This document shows, one piece after another, positions 33,259 to 40,826 of a stretch of 64,000 bases of DNA (its first letter is position 1; the number at the start of each line of letters is the position of its first letter). The position numbers and the translations under genes were made by a program. Below the pieces are notes generated by a model that made no database searches, had not been told where the DNA came from, and saw only the letters and a program-made list of their open reading frames with translations. Source of the DNA: Hymenobacter persicinus (lineage in GTDB: Bacteria; Bacteroidota; Bacteroidia; Cytophagales; Hymenobacteraceae); NCBI RefSeq assembly GCF_004167665.1, contig NZ_SEWE01000011.1:1-64000 (forward strand), in the 5' to 3' direction.

Positions 33259-34917
33259 CTACTGCTGAGCTCCAAAGCCCGGCAGCGGCATGGGCATCTC
33301 AATGTTGGAGGACTTGGGAAACGCCAGAAAGTGCGTAACCCGAGGCGGGGCGGAGCCGGTGTGAAACTGCTGCACCTGGGCTTCCACCGCCTGATCTTCC
33401 TTCGTGAACCGATGGTGCTGGCGCTGATGCTCCCCCCAGGTGGCTACGTAGAAAAACTCCGTAATCCGCTCCGGATGGGCCAAGTCGGCAAAGACCCCCG
33501 CGCGTAGGGCGCCGTCGCGCAGGCGCAGGCGGGTAAGCTGCCCGGCGGCTTGGCGGAACGCGGGCCAGTTGGCCGGGGCTACTTCGTATTCTACCATCAC
33601 CACCACCGGGCCGTCGTCGGGGTCCACGGTGCCCTGCACCTCGGGGTCGGGCCAGTGGCCGGCGGGGTCAAGGTTCAGGTTTTCGCCCGAGCGCATGGGA
33701 AAAGGCAGGGCCAGCAATGAGCTCAGCAGCATCCAGCCCGCGGCCCCCAGCAGCGCTATGCTAACGGTAGCCCGGTCGGCCAGTTCCCCCCAAACAAGAC
33801 TGCCCACCGAAAGCCCGGCCTGAAACACCAACATGTAAATGCTCGTCACGCGGGCCTGCACCCACTTAGGTACGTTCAGCTGCACGGTGGTGCTGAAGCT
33901 AGTCATGACCATCAGCCAGCAAACCCCCGAGAAAAACATAACCGGATACAGCCAGTAGATGGACGTAAACAAGGCCAGCGCCGCATTGGTCCCCACGAAA
34001 GCCAAGCTGCCCAGCAGCACCCGCTGGTTGAAGTTGAGCCGGGAGCCGGCCCGACCCATCAGCACGGCGCCGCCCACTGCCCCGGCGCCCAGCCAGGAAA
34101 GCATGGTGCCGTAGTGACCCGAGCTCAGCCCCAGCCGGCGGGCCACCACCACCGACACCAGGGCCCACATGGCGCTGGCCCCGAAGGAAAAAGCAAACGT
34201 GCGCACCAGCACGCCATACAGCGTCGGGGAGTACTGCACGTAGCGCATGCCCGCGCGCAGCGCCCCAATAAAGTTCTCAACCGGCCCAGCGTCTTCGGCC
34301 ACGGCAGTACGCTTCCAGCTGTAGACCACGGCCCAGGTACCCAGAAACGAGAGGCCGTTGAGCAGAAACACGAAGCCGGGCGAGTAGTAGGCAATAATTA
34401 CTCCGCCAATGGCCGGCCCGATGGCCCGGGCAATGTTGTTGCTGATTCCGTTCAGGGTGATGGCAAAGGGCAGCACGGGCCGGGGCACCAGCTCCGTGAC
34501 CACCGTTTGCCAGATGGGAGCATTCAGGGCCGCGCCCATGCCGAGTAGAAACGTGAAGCCGAGCACGCCCAGCGCCGAAATCTGCCCTGTGAGGGCCAGC
34601 GCCCCCAGCAAGGTGGCCACCACGGCCATAAAAGCCTGGGTGAACAGCAGCAGCCGGCGCCGGTCGATAAGGTCGGCCATGACGCCCGCGGGCAGGCTCA
34701 GCAAAAAGGCGGGCAGGCTGGTAGCGGTTTGCATCAAAGCCACCAGCAGGGCCGAGCTGGTGAGCGTGGTTACCAGCCACACGCCGGCCACGTTCTGCAT
34801 CCAGGTCCCAATGTTCGATACCAGCCCCGCAATCCAGATGGCCCGGAAGACGGTAAAGGCAAACGGAGTCCAGAGCGTGGGCTTGGCTTCGGGCAGGGTA
34901 GTAGCGGGGGAACTCAT
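33259..34917 (-). CDS. MFS transporter with C-terminal monooxygenase-like domain
   Basis: 552 residues. About 400 residues of 10-12 membrane helices follow the MFS_3/EntS layout (FRAIWIAGLVSNIGTWMQN start; the loop G-V-M-A-D-L-I-D-R-R-R is the MFS motif A; RAIGPAIGGV follows). The last 110 or so residues (V-V-V-M-V-E-Y-E-V, W-P-A-F-R-Q-A, F-F-Y-V-A-T-W-G-E-H) form an antibiotic-biosynthesis-monooxygenase-like ferredoxin fold, common in this transporter family. Likely a small-molecule or siderophore-like exporter in the inner membrane; the substrate cannot be read. Confidence 0.87.
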   Translation of the reverse strand: MSSPATTLPEAKPTLWTPFAFTVFRAIWIAGLVSNIGTWMQNVAGVWLVTTLTSSALLVALMQTATSLPAFLLSLPAGVMADLIDRRRLLLFTQAFMAVVATLLGALALTGQISALGVLGFTFLLGMGAALNAPIWQTVVTELVPRPVLPFAITLNGISNNIARAIGPAIGGVIIAYYSPGFVFLLNGLSFLGTWAVVYSWKRTAVAEDAGPVENFIGALRAGMRYVQYSPTLYGVLVRTFAFSFGASAMWALVSVVVARRLGLSSGHYGTMLSWLGAGAVGGAVLMGRAGSRLNFNQRVLLGSLAFVGTNAALALFTSIYWLYPVMFFSGVCWLMVMTSFSTTVQLNVPKWVQARVTSIYMLVFQAGLSVGSLVWGELADRATVSIALLGAAGWMLLSSLLALPFPMRSGENLNLDPAGHWPDPEVQGTVDPDDGPVVVMVEYEVAPANWPAFRQAAGQLTRLRLRDGALRAGVFADLAHPERITEFFYVATWGEHQRQHHRFTKEDQAVEAQVQQFHTGSAPPRVTHFLAFPKSSNIEMPMPLPGFGAQQ

Positions 34918-35051
34918 AGGCGGAACTGACAGCGGACCTACCGCCACATGCGGCGGCCCTCCCCTGTCAAACAACCTCGTACGGCAATTGGTCCGGCCAG
35001 GATGACCTTCTCCCCTACGCGCCGATGCACGCCGGGCAATGGACTGCTACG

Positions 35052-35459
35052 CTATTCGGAAAACAACTCGTAGCAGCGGTAGGTACGGTGTCGGATAATG
35101 AGGCCGTCCTCAAACTCGAAGATCATGCAGAAATGTGCTGCCAGCTCCCCCCCGCTCCGCATGGGGCTGAAGTCCTTCATAATGGTGGCGTGCCAGTGCG
35201 TTTCCAGCACCACGCTGCCGTCGGTACGGGCCACGAGTTGGATGTCTTCAAACTGCGGGCTTTTCAGCAGCTCCCGCCCGGCCCGGATGTTATCCAGAAT
35301 TGCCTCAAAGGTACGGCGCTGGGTGGTTTTGGTGAGCAGGTTCGGGTACTCAATCTGCTCAATCTGAGGATGAAAGACGTTGGCGTAGGCAGCGGGGGAC
35401 GTTTCCAGCGCCTGGCTCAGGGCAAGGTAAGATCTAACAACGGCGAAGTGCTCGTCCAT
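35052..35459 (-). CDS. NTF2-like (SnoaL-type) family protein
   Basis: 135 residues. The layout is the NTF2-like cone: helix (F-A-V-V-R-S-Y-L-A-L-S-Q), F-H-P-Q-I-E-Q-I-E-Y-P-N-L strand, R-T-F-E-A-I-L-D-N-I helix, then long strands V-L-E-T-H-W-H-A-T-I and A-H-F-C-M-I-F-E-F-E-D-G-L-I-I-R-H-R-T-Y-R-C-Y. The G-L-I-x-R-H-R-T-Y end is typical of the family. Enzymes and binding proteins both use this fold; no substrate can be named. The start at 35459 opens the first helix. Confidence 0.78.
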   Translation of the reverse strand: MDEHFAVVRSYLALSQALETSPAAYANVFHPQIEQIEYPNLLTKTTQRRTFEAILDNIRAGRELLKSPQFEDIQLVARTDGSVVLETHWHATIMKDFSPMRSGGELAAHFCMIFEFEDGLIIRHRTYRCYELFSE

Positions 35460-35924
35460 GATGTATGCAGCAGGTAGGTGTGAGAGGGAAGCAGGAATCG
35501 GAATGCCAAGATAAGCAGGGCCTTGAGGTTTGCTACTGTCATTAGCTTCCGGCTCCGGCACCCAACGCCCACAATGGCCTTTTCGTGCGTGCCGCAGCCC
35601 ATCTAGAACTTAGTAAGCCCCGCTCCAGTCCTTGTTAGGACCGACCTCATCCGCCTCCCGCCGCCGCAAGCCGCAGATTAACAACCAACTATATATAAAC
35701 CACCCGATAATAAGGCGGTGGCTGTTTTTCGGAAAATATTTCCGCGTCGTCCACCAAGGGGGCCGGCGCCGAGGCTCTTCACAGCATTATTACCAGAATG
35801 CGGGGCCGGGATCGGGCAAAGCTCCGGGAATGGCCCTAGCCCGAAAACACAACTAGCCCCACCCAGCCCGGCTTCCGCAGAAACCAGGTGGAGTGAGGCT
35901 AGTATGAGTTGTCAAAGGCAGGCC
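35460..35924. other. Intergenic region, 465 bases
   Basis: Holds the likely terminator at 35852-35903. The rest has no credible gene; a 74-residue open frame at 35632 is rich in stray Arg and lacks coding character. Confidence 0.5.
35852..35903 (-). terminator. Possible terminator of the second small basic protein
   Basis: On the minus strand ACTAGCC-t-CAC pairs with GTG-g-GGCTAGT around a long loop, then TGTGTTTT. Confidence 0.4.
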
Positions 35925-36194
35925 CTACAGCGTGGTACGGCTGGTACGGGGCTGCGCAATCTTGTGGGCTTTATGCTTGGCTTTGCAACGCAACCGCCAC
36001 CGCTTATACACGCCCAGCTTCCGGGCCTTGTGCCGGCTGTTGCCGCGGTATTTCTTATAGTTGGGCATGTGCGAGCCTTCCGTAATGCGAGCCTTAGAAC
36101 GGAAAAGGAATACTCCCGGCGGATTCGCCAGAACGGGCTGCGTATCGGCGAAGATCATCAATGCGCAAAACAGCAAGAGTAGTATTTTGGACAT
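35925..36194 (-). CDS. Small basic exported protein, YRGNSR family (copy 2)
   Basis: 89 residues: signal peptide (MSKILLLLFCALMIFADTQPVLA), a linker, then Y-K-K-Y-R-G-N-S-R-H-K-A-R-K-L-G and a basic end (Y-K-R-W-R-L-R-C-K-A-K-H-K). The signal peptide, block and net charge match the 32665 protein, so these are paralogs from the same strand with three kilobases between them. An AT-rich region lies immediately upstream and probably holds its promoter. Confidence 0.65.
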   Translation of the reverse strand: MSKILLLLFCALMIFADTQPVLANPPGVFLFRSKARITEGSHMPNYKKYRGNSRHKARKLGVYKRWRLRCKAKHKAHKIAQPRTSRTTL

Positions 36195-36623
36195 AGGAGA
36201 GATTTTAAAAGTGTTTTTCAATTCCTGCAATGAACAAAGGATGTGGCCGCATCCAATCCGAGCGTTGCATAGAACGAATATAGAGAACGTATATCAGAAA
36301 TGTTCAAAATTTATAAAATAAATCTTGATCGAATATTAGAATGAATAAATTGATTTATTCTAATACAAACGCTTCTAACTATTCCGTTACTCATGTGTAA
36401 ACACCAATTCAAAACTAGTGAGCACTTATAAAAATAATTATACTGTAAACTTCATCATCCAGGCCGCTGACGCCGAAGTTGAGCAGCCCGACAACAGAGC
36501 ACCCATTATAAGGTGGCTCCTACCGGGCAGCACCCCAGACTGGATACCGCCAGAAACAATTCAGTCCCCGGCCCGGTATGCAGCTGAACCCAGCCACCCC
36601 ATTTTTCTGGTTTCGCGAAGCTT
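36195..36623. other. AT-rich intergenic region, 429 bases
   Basis: Base composition is far more AT-rich than anything else in the window, mainly 36220-36450. It contains an imperfect palindrome at 36335-36364. No gene or exact TAnnTTTG box was seen. It lies between divergent genes (basic protein and pirin) and probably serves both. Confidence 0.55.
36335..36364. repeat. AT-rich imperfect palindrome
   Basis: ATTAG-AATG-AATAAAT pairs with ATTTATT-CTAAT, with a four-base bulge. It could be an operator or a terminator-like stem. Confidence 0.5.
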
Positions 36624-37478
36624 ATGCGCACCGTCAAACAACAGCACCAGGCCGTCAGCGCCCCCATTGCCGACCTCGTTACCTACCGGGCCCTGCCCAC
36701 GCCCGCCGTCGAGCACCTCGACCCTTTTCTATTCCTGAACCACCACGGCCCCCAGCGTTACGCTCCCCACAACCGCGGCCTGCCGTTTGGCCCCCACCCG
36801 CACCGGGGCTTCGAAACCGTGACCTTTATTTTGGCCGGCGACATCATGCACCAGGACAGCGGCGGCCACCAAAGCATCATTGGAGCGGGCGGCATTCAGT
36901 GGATGACGGCCGGCAGCGGGCTGATTCACAGTGAAGTATCCTCGCCGGAGTTTAAGCAGACGGGTGGCGACCTGGAAATTCTGCAGCTTTGGGTGAACCT
37001 GCCGGCCAAGGATAAGATGGTGGCGCCACGCTATATCGGCCTCCAGCAGGACGAAATTCCGGTCGTGAGCCAGGACGAAGGACGCGTTCTGATCCATGCC
37101 GTGTCGGGGCAGTGGGCGGGGACGGCCGGTGCCGTGCAGCCTTTGACCGCCATGAATCTGGCCACGATTGACTTTAAGGCCGGGGGGCAGGTGCGCCTGC
37201 CCATTCCGGCTGCCCACACCGTGTTCTTTTACACCATTCGGGGCACGCTGCGCGTGAACGGGCAGCAGACCGAAGCCCGCAAGCTCACCGAGTTCAACTA
37301 CGACGGCGACGAGCTGCTGATTGAAGCCTTAACCGACGCGGTGCTGCTGCTCGGGCACGCGGCGCCTTTCCGGGAGCCCATTCTGGCTTACGGCCCCTTC
37401 GTGATGAACACCGAGGACGAAATCCGGCAGGCCTACCAGGATTACCAGGCGGGCAAGTTTGGTACCTGGCACGGCTAG
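36624..37478 (+). CDS. Pirin family protein
   Basis: 284 residues, two cupin domains. The N-terminal iron site is visible in P-H-P-H-R-G-F-E-T (two His), H-Q-D-S-G-G and G-L-I-H-S-E-V/F-S (His, Glu). L-F-L-N-H-H-G-P and the G-G-I-Q-W-M-T-A-G block are diagnostic. Bacterial pirins act as quercetinases or metabolic regulators; which applies is unknown. The stop codon shares the CTAG palindrome with the convergent pentapeptide gene. Confidence 0.9.
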   Translation: MRTVKQQHQAVSAPIADLVTYRALPTPAVEHLDPFLFLNHHGPQRYAPHNRGLPFGPHPHRGFETVTFILAGDIMHQDSGGHQSIIGAGGIQWMTAGSGLIHSEVSSPEFKQTGGDLEILQLWVNLPAKDKMVAPRYIGLQQDEIPVVSQDEGRVLIHAVSGQWAGTAGAVQPLTAMNLATIDFKAGGQVRLPIPAAHTVFFYTIRGTLRVNGQQTEARKLTEFNYDGDELLIEALTDAVLLLGHAAPFREPILAYGPFVMNTEDEIRQAYQDYQAGKFGTWHG

Positions 37479-38083
37479 GCCTCGATAACCAACTCGTGCC
37501 GGCTGAGCAGGCCCGGCAGCCCGGCCAGGCTGAAACGGGCTTTGCGGAGCTGGTTCATTTCCGGATCAATCAGAAAGCCGGTGGCCGTGGTGAAATCGGC
37601 GCCGCCGAGCTGGGTGCGCTCAAAGGTGGTGCCGGCCAAGTTGCAGTCCTGAAACACGGCTTCCGTGAGGTCGGCGCCGCCGAAGTCGGCCTCGGTGAGC
37701 TGACAGCCGCTGAAGCGCGTGTAGGGCATCTTGCGGCCGTAAAAGGAAGTGTACGACAGCTGGCACTGGTCGAAGTGGACGCCGAAGAGCATGTCGCGGC
37801 AGGCCGTGAATTGCAGCCCCGACAGCTTACAGCCGTCGAAGGCCACGTTTTGCAGGCTGGTGCCGGCCAGGGACGCTGACGCCAGGTTGCAGCGCTCAAA
37901 CAGGCAGTCGACGAAAAGCAGGTTGCCCAGGTCGGCCCCCGCCAAGTCGGCCCCGATGAAGTGGCACTGCTCAAACTCGCGGCCGTGCCGCAGCAGCTGG
38001 GCGGCATCCCAACGCTCGAACACGTTTTCGGGGGGAAAGGAATCGGGCTTGCGGGGCAGGCTGGGCTTGCGGCGGGGCTTCAC
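37475..38083 (-). CDS. Pentapeptide repeat protein
   Basis: About 202 residues with a run of A(D/N)LxX pentapeptides from residue 45 (F-I-G-A-D-L-A-G-A-D-L, C-N-L-A-S-A-S-L-A-G-T-S-L, L-T-E-A-D-F-G-G-A-D-L-T-E-A-V-F), forming a right-handed quadrilateral helix. Some members mimic DNA to protect gyrase, but most are unassigned. I chose the GTG at 38083 because a perfect -7 box at 38117-38124 excludes any start farther upstream. A TTG just past the box is the alternative. Confidence 0.82.
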   Translation of the reverse strand: MKPRRKPSLPRKPDSFPPENVFERWDAAQLLRHGREFEQCHFIGADLAGADLGNLLFVDCLFERCNLASASLAGTSLQNVAFDGCKLSGLQFTACRDMLFGVHFDQCQLSYTSFYGRKMPYTRFSGCQLTEADFGGADLTEAVFQDCNLAGTTFERTQLGGADFTTATGFLIDPEMNQLRKARFSLAGLPGLLSRHELVIEA

Positions 38084-38116
38084 TGGAACCGGGAAAACGG
38101 GTGATACGACGGGCTC

Positions 38117-38124
38117 CAAAGATA
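38117..38124 (-). promoter_or_regulatory. TAnnTTTG -7 box of pentapeptide gene
   Basis: Minus strand TATCTTTG is a perfect match, 33 bases before the GTG chosen. Confidence 0.6.
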
Positions 38125-38249
38125 CGCCCCGGCCGCCGCTCCAGGACGCGGGCACGCCGTTTTTCGGAAATTGCCGACCAGCACAAAAGCAGCCGGCTTT
38201 CAGCGGGCTGCTTTTGGCAATACATAGAATAAGGATAGCACGTACCTGA

Positions 38250-39686
38250 TCAGCAGGGGGCCACTCCACCACCGATCCTAACAATATATAGCTGCGCGTA
38301 ACCCAAGGATAAGCCCGCCGCGGGGCGTAGCCAGCCGGTCGGACCGCCTTTCTTAGGCTTTAGTTTCACTTCGATGACGCCCTGGCGGCCCTTGTCCCCG
38401 AATTTCTGCGCCGCCTCGTCGCCCTGGTACACCTTCATCTGCTGAATCTGGGCGGGAGGAATCTGGCTAAGCTGCTCGGCCGTAATTTCCTGGCCATCAA
38501 CCAGAATCAGCTTGCCCGCCAAGTCGGCCTTGCGCTGGGCCGTTTCCTGGGCCGTAGGCAGGCGGTAGGTGAGGTGGTGCTGCGCATTGAATGCCTGCAC
38601 CGCCGCCGAATCCTTGTTCTTCCTGGTCGTAATCACGATGACGCCCGCCGTGGCGCCGGCACCAAAGCTCCGGACTGCGTCGGCGCCCTGCAGCACGTTC
38701 ATCGACTCAATGGCTTTCGGGTCCAGCTGGTCGGCGGCCGCCTTGCTGACGGGCTGGCCGTCCACGAAGTAGAGCAGTTCCGCGGCCAGCGCCGCGGAAG
38801 CCGCAGAGGCCGGGGCAGCGGGCCGCAGCGGAGTGCCGGTGAAGGCCATGGTCAGGGTGGCCAGGGGCAGCACCAGGGCGTACTTGGCCAGGTGCAGGCG
38901 GGAGGACTGGGATTTGTTCATCATCATAATGCGGTTTTTGAGGATAAGAAAGGTGAAATGGTTGGCCAGCGCTGCCCCCGGCGCCATAGTACTCAGCTTG
39001 ACCAGGCTGTACTGGTAGGCTTTGCTGTCGAGCAGGCCGGCGCGTAGCACGGCCCGGTCGGTGATGAACTCCAGGTTTTCGAGCACCGCGCGGCGCAGCA
39101 GCCAGGCCCCGGGATTAAACCAGTAGAAAGCCTGCTGCACTTGGGCCAGCAGCACGTCCAGGGTGTGCCACTGCCGCACGTGCACCCGCTCGTGGGCCAG
39201 GATGGCGGGCAGCTCGGCGGCCGGGTGCTGCGCGGGGTTGAGGTAGACTGTCTGCCAGAATGAAAACGGATTCAGGACTCCCCTCACGCGCCGAAACGGC
39301 TGCCCGTGCCAGCTGGCCGGCACGGAGTCGCGGCGCAGGCGGTAGAGGGCCACCAGCTGGCCCGCCAGCCGCAGCAGCAGCCCGATAACGCCCGCCCAGT
39401 ACGCCAGCTCCACCCAGTAATGCCACGTCACGCCCGCGGCGGCCGGCCGGCTGAGCGTCTGCCAGTCGGGGGCCAGCTGCTGCACGGTACCGACCAGCGG
39501 GGTAGCTGGGCCGAGCAGCCCGGGCAGGGGCAGCAGCGGGTACAGGACCGAAAAGCCGATGGCCCCCAGCAGATAGCCGCGGTTGAGGGTGTAAAACGTG
39601 AGCCGCCGCAGTCCCAGCCAGTACCCGGCCCAGAATAGCGCCAAAGCCACGTTGGCCTGGAGCAGATATACAAGCAGCGCCGACAT
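38250..39686 (-). CDS. M56 (BlaR1-type) metallopeptidase with TonB-plug-like repeats
   Basis: 478 residues. Three N-terminal membrane helices (VYLLQANVALALFWAGYWLG; LLGAIGFSVLYPLL; YWAGVIGLLLRLAGQLVAL) precede the cytoplasmic zinc protease part with L-A-H-E-R-V-H-V-R (HExxH) and the downstream E-F-I-T-D. Another helix follows (Y-A-L-V-L-P-L-A-T-L-T-M), then two TonB-receptor plug-like repeats (VDGQPVSKAAADQLDP ... AGVIVIT and VDGQEITAEQLSQIPP ... QGVIEV). It is probably a sensor that cleaves the BlaI-type repressor encoded two bases upstream. No beta-lactamase gene is near. The last 30 residues after KLKPKK look atypical and may lie past an ancestral stop. Confidence 0.85.
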   Translation of the reverse strand: MSALLVYLLQANVALALFWAGYWLGLRRLTFYTLNRGYLLGAIGFSVLYPLLPLPGLLGPATPLVGTVQQLAPDWQTLSRPAAAGVTWHYWVELAYWAGVIGLLLRLAGQLVALYRLRRDSVPASWHGQPFRRVRGVLNPFSFWQTVYLNPAQHPAAELPAILAHERVHVRQWHTLDVLLAQVQQAFYWFNPGAWLLRRAVLENLEFITDRAVLRAGLLDSKAYQYSLVKLSTMAPGAALANHFTFLILKNRIMMMNKSQSSRLHLAKYALVLPLATLTMAFTGTPLRPAAPASAASAALAAELLYFVDGQPVSKAAADQLDPKAIESMNVLQGADAVRSFGAGATAGVIVITTRKNKDSAAVQAFNAQHHLTYRLPTAQETAQRKADLAGKLILVDGQEITAEQLSQIPPAQIQQMKVYQGDEAAQKFGDKGRQGVIEVKLKPKKGGPTGWLRPAAGLSLGYAQLYIVRIGGGVAPC

Positions 39687-39688
39687 AG

Positions 39689-40060
39689 CTAGTCCTTTTT
39701 GCCTTCTTCGATCATGCGAATGATTTCCTGCAGCTCGGCGGCGCTGATTTTCTCTTCCTTGGCGAAAAACGAAACCAGCTCTTTATAGGAGTTGCGGAAA
39801 TAGTCGCTCACGAAGGTGCTCATGAACTTCTTGCGGTAGTCCTCGGCTTTCACCAGCGGCTCGAAGCGGTAGGAGTTGCCCAGTTTTTCGGCCCGCAGGT
39901 AGCCCTTGCGCTCCAGGTTGCGAATGGTGGAAGCCAGGGTGGTGTAGGGCGGCACCGGTTCGGGCAGCTTTTCCAGCACTTCCTTGATAAAGCCCCCGCC
40001 CTGCTGCCACAGCACCTGCATGGCCTCCTCTTCCGATTGAGTTAGTCGTTCCATCACCAT
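39689..40060 (-). CDS. BlaI/MecI-family transcriptional repressor
   Basis: 123 residues: winged-helix domain at about 5-75 (L-T-Q-S-E-E-E-A-M-Q-V-L-W, Y-T-T-L-A-S-T-I-R-N-L-E-R-K-G-Y-L recognition helix), then a dimerisation helix. The family is inactivated by M56 proteolysis; the cleavage site would sit near N-L-E-R-K-G. It overlaps in function with the M56 gene, whose start lies 3 bases after this stop. ATGs at 40060 and 40054 are both possible; the operator reaches into the first, so 40054 is slightly favoured. Confidence 0.9.
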   Translation of the reverse strand: MVMERLTQSEEEAMQVLWQQGGGFIKEVLEKLPEPVPPYTTLASTIRNLERKGYLRAEKLGNSYRFEPLVKAEDYRKKFMSTFVSDYFRNSYKELVSFFAKEEKISAAELQEIIRMIEEGKKD

Positions 40061-40094
40061 TACGATTTTTTCGTAATTCTACGAACAATTCGTA
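40059..40094. promoter_or_regulatory. Double-dyad operator of the BlaI-type repressor
   Basis: Two TACGA/TCGTA dyads sit side by side: ATTACGA-TTTTT-TCGTAAT (40059-40077) and TACGAA-CAA-TTCGTA (40080-40094). BlaI/MecI repressors bind TACA/TGTA dyads; this is a related variant. Autoregulation is expected. Confidence 0.7.
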
Positions 40095-40185
40095 ATAAAG
40101 ACCAACGAAGGCGCAGAAATAATTTCAGGCCCTGAAAGAAAGCCGTTTAACGGGGTTTAAAAGCCCTTTTCAGAAATGCGGGGAG

Positions 40186-40611
40186 TTACCGGGAACCCAG
40201 GCGCTGCTGGTTGAGCCAGGCAATGGCCTGTCCTTCGTCGCCGAAAAAGGCGACGACGTAAGGCTGATTATCAAACGCCCCCGGCTCCCGAAAGCCCGGG
40301 CCGTTGACAATAGCCTCCATCAGCGCCGGCCCGACCAGGTACGCCACCGCGAGGCGGCCGCCCAGCAGGCGGCTCATTTCGGGAAAGAAATCGGTGAGCA
40401 GCCATTGGGTGGTCTGCGGATCGTTGAAGGCGCGGCGCCGGATATCCTGCAGCCAGTAGTGGCAGCCCGCCGCCAGGGCCTGCTGCTTCAGCTCCCGGTA
40501 CACGGCGGGCAGCGCTTCTACGGCCGGCTGACAACCCCAGCGCCCCACGAAAATGCCCAGATCGGGGCGGTAGGTCAGGGTCAGCAGATCAGCCGTGGGG
40601 TCAGGATGCAT
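40186..40611 (-). CDS. Hypothetical STAS/SpoIIAA-like protein (second copy)
   Basis: 141 residues, cytoplasmic. L-G-I-F-V-G-R-W, H-Y-W-L-Q-D-I-R-R-R, T-Q-W-L-L-T-D-F-F-P-E-M, G-R-L-A-V-A-Y-L and a final A-I-A-W-L-N-Q-Q-R follow the same order as the gene at 4320-4751. It is likely a diverged paralog of that gene. The start MHPDPTADLLTLTYRPD is at 40611. Function unknown; members of this fold often sense or bind ligands or other proteins. Confidence 0.6.
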   Translation of the reverse strand: MHPDPTADLLTLTYRPDLGIFVGRWGCQPAVEALPAVYRELKQQALAAGCHYWLQDIRRRAFNDPQTTQWLLTDFFPEMSRLLGGRLAVAYLVGPALMEAIVNGPGFREPGAFDNQPYVVAFFGDEGQAIAWLNQQRLGSR

Positions 40612-40762
40612 AGGGCGGGGAATGAGGGCCGCAAAGTAGGCACTATTCCGCCGCCCGCGCCCGGGCTGCCTCAGCGGCGTAGCGCCCGGAGCAGGAAGGT
40701 GGCAGATGCCGTACGCCCACTCCTACCAAGTGGCTACCAAAAGTTCCGGACCGCCGCACAAA

Positions 40763-40793
40763 AAAAGCCTTCCGCACGGCGCGGAAGGCTTTT
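40763..40793 (-). terminator. Terminator of the M13 tandem
   Basis: AAAAGCCTTCCGC pairs perfectly with GCGGAAGGCTTTT around a 5-base loop; T-rich on the minus strand. Confidence 0.88.
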
Positions 40794-40826
40794 CTGACTT
40801 ATGCACAGGGCTAGGGCTAGCTCAAC

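Noticed and set aside
35632..35856. 74-residue open frame on the plus strand
   Set aside because: No signal, domain, plausible ribosome binding site or coding bias; lies in intergenic sequence.
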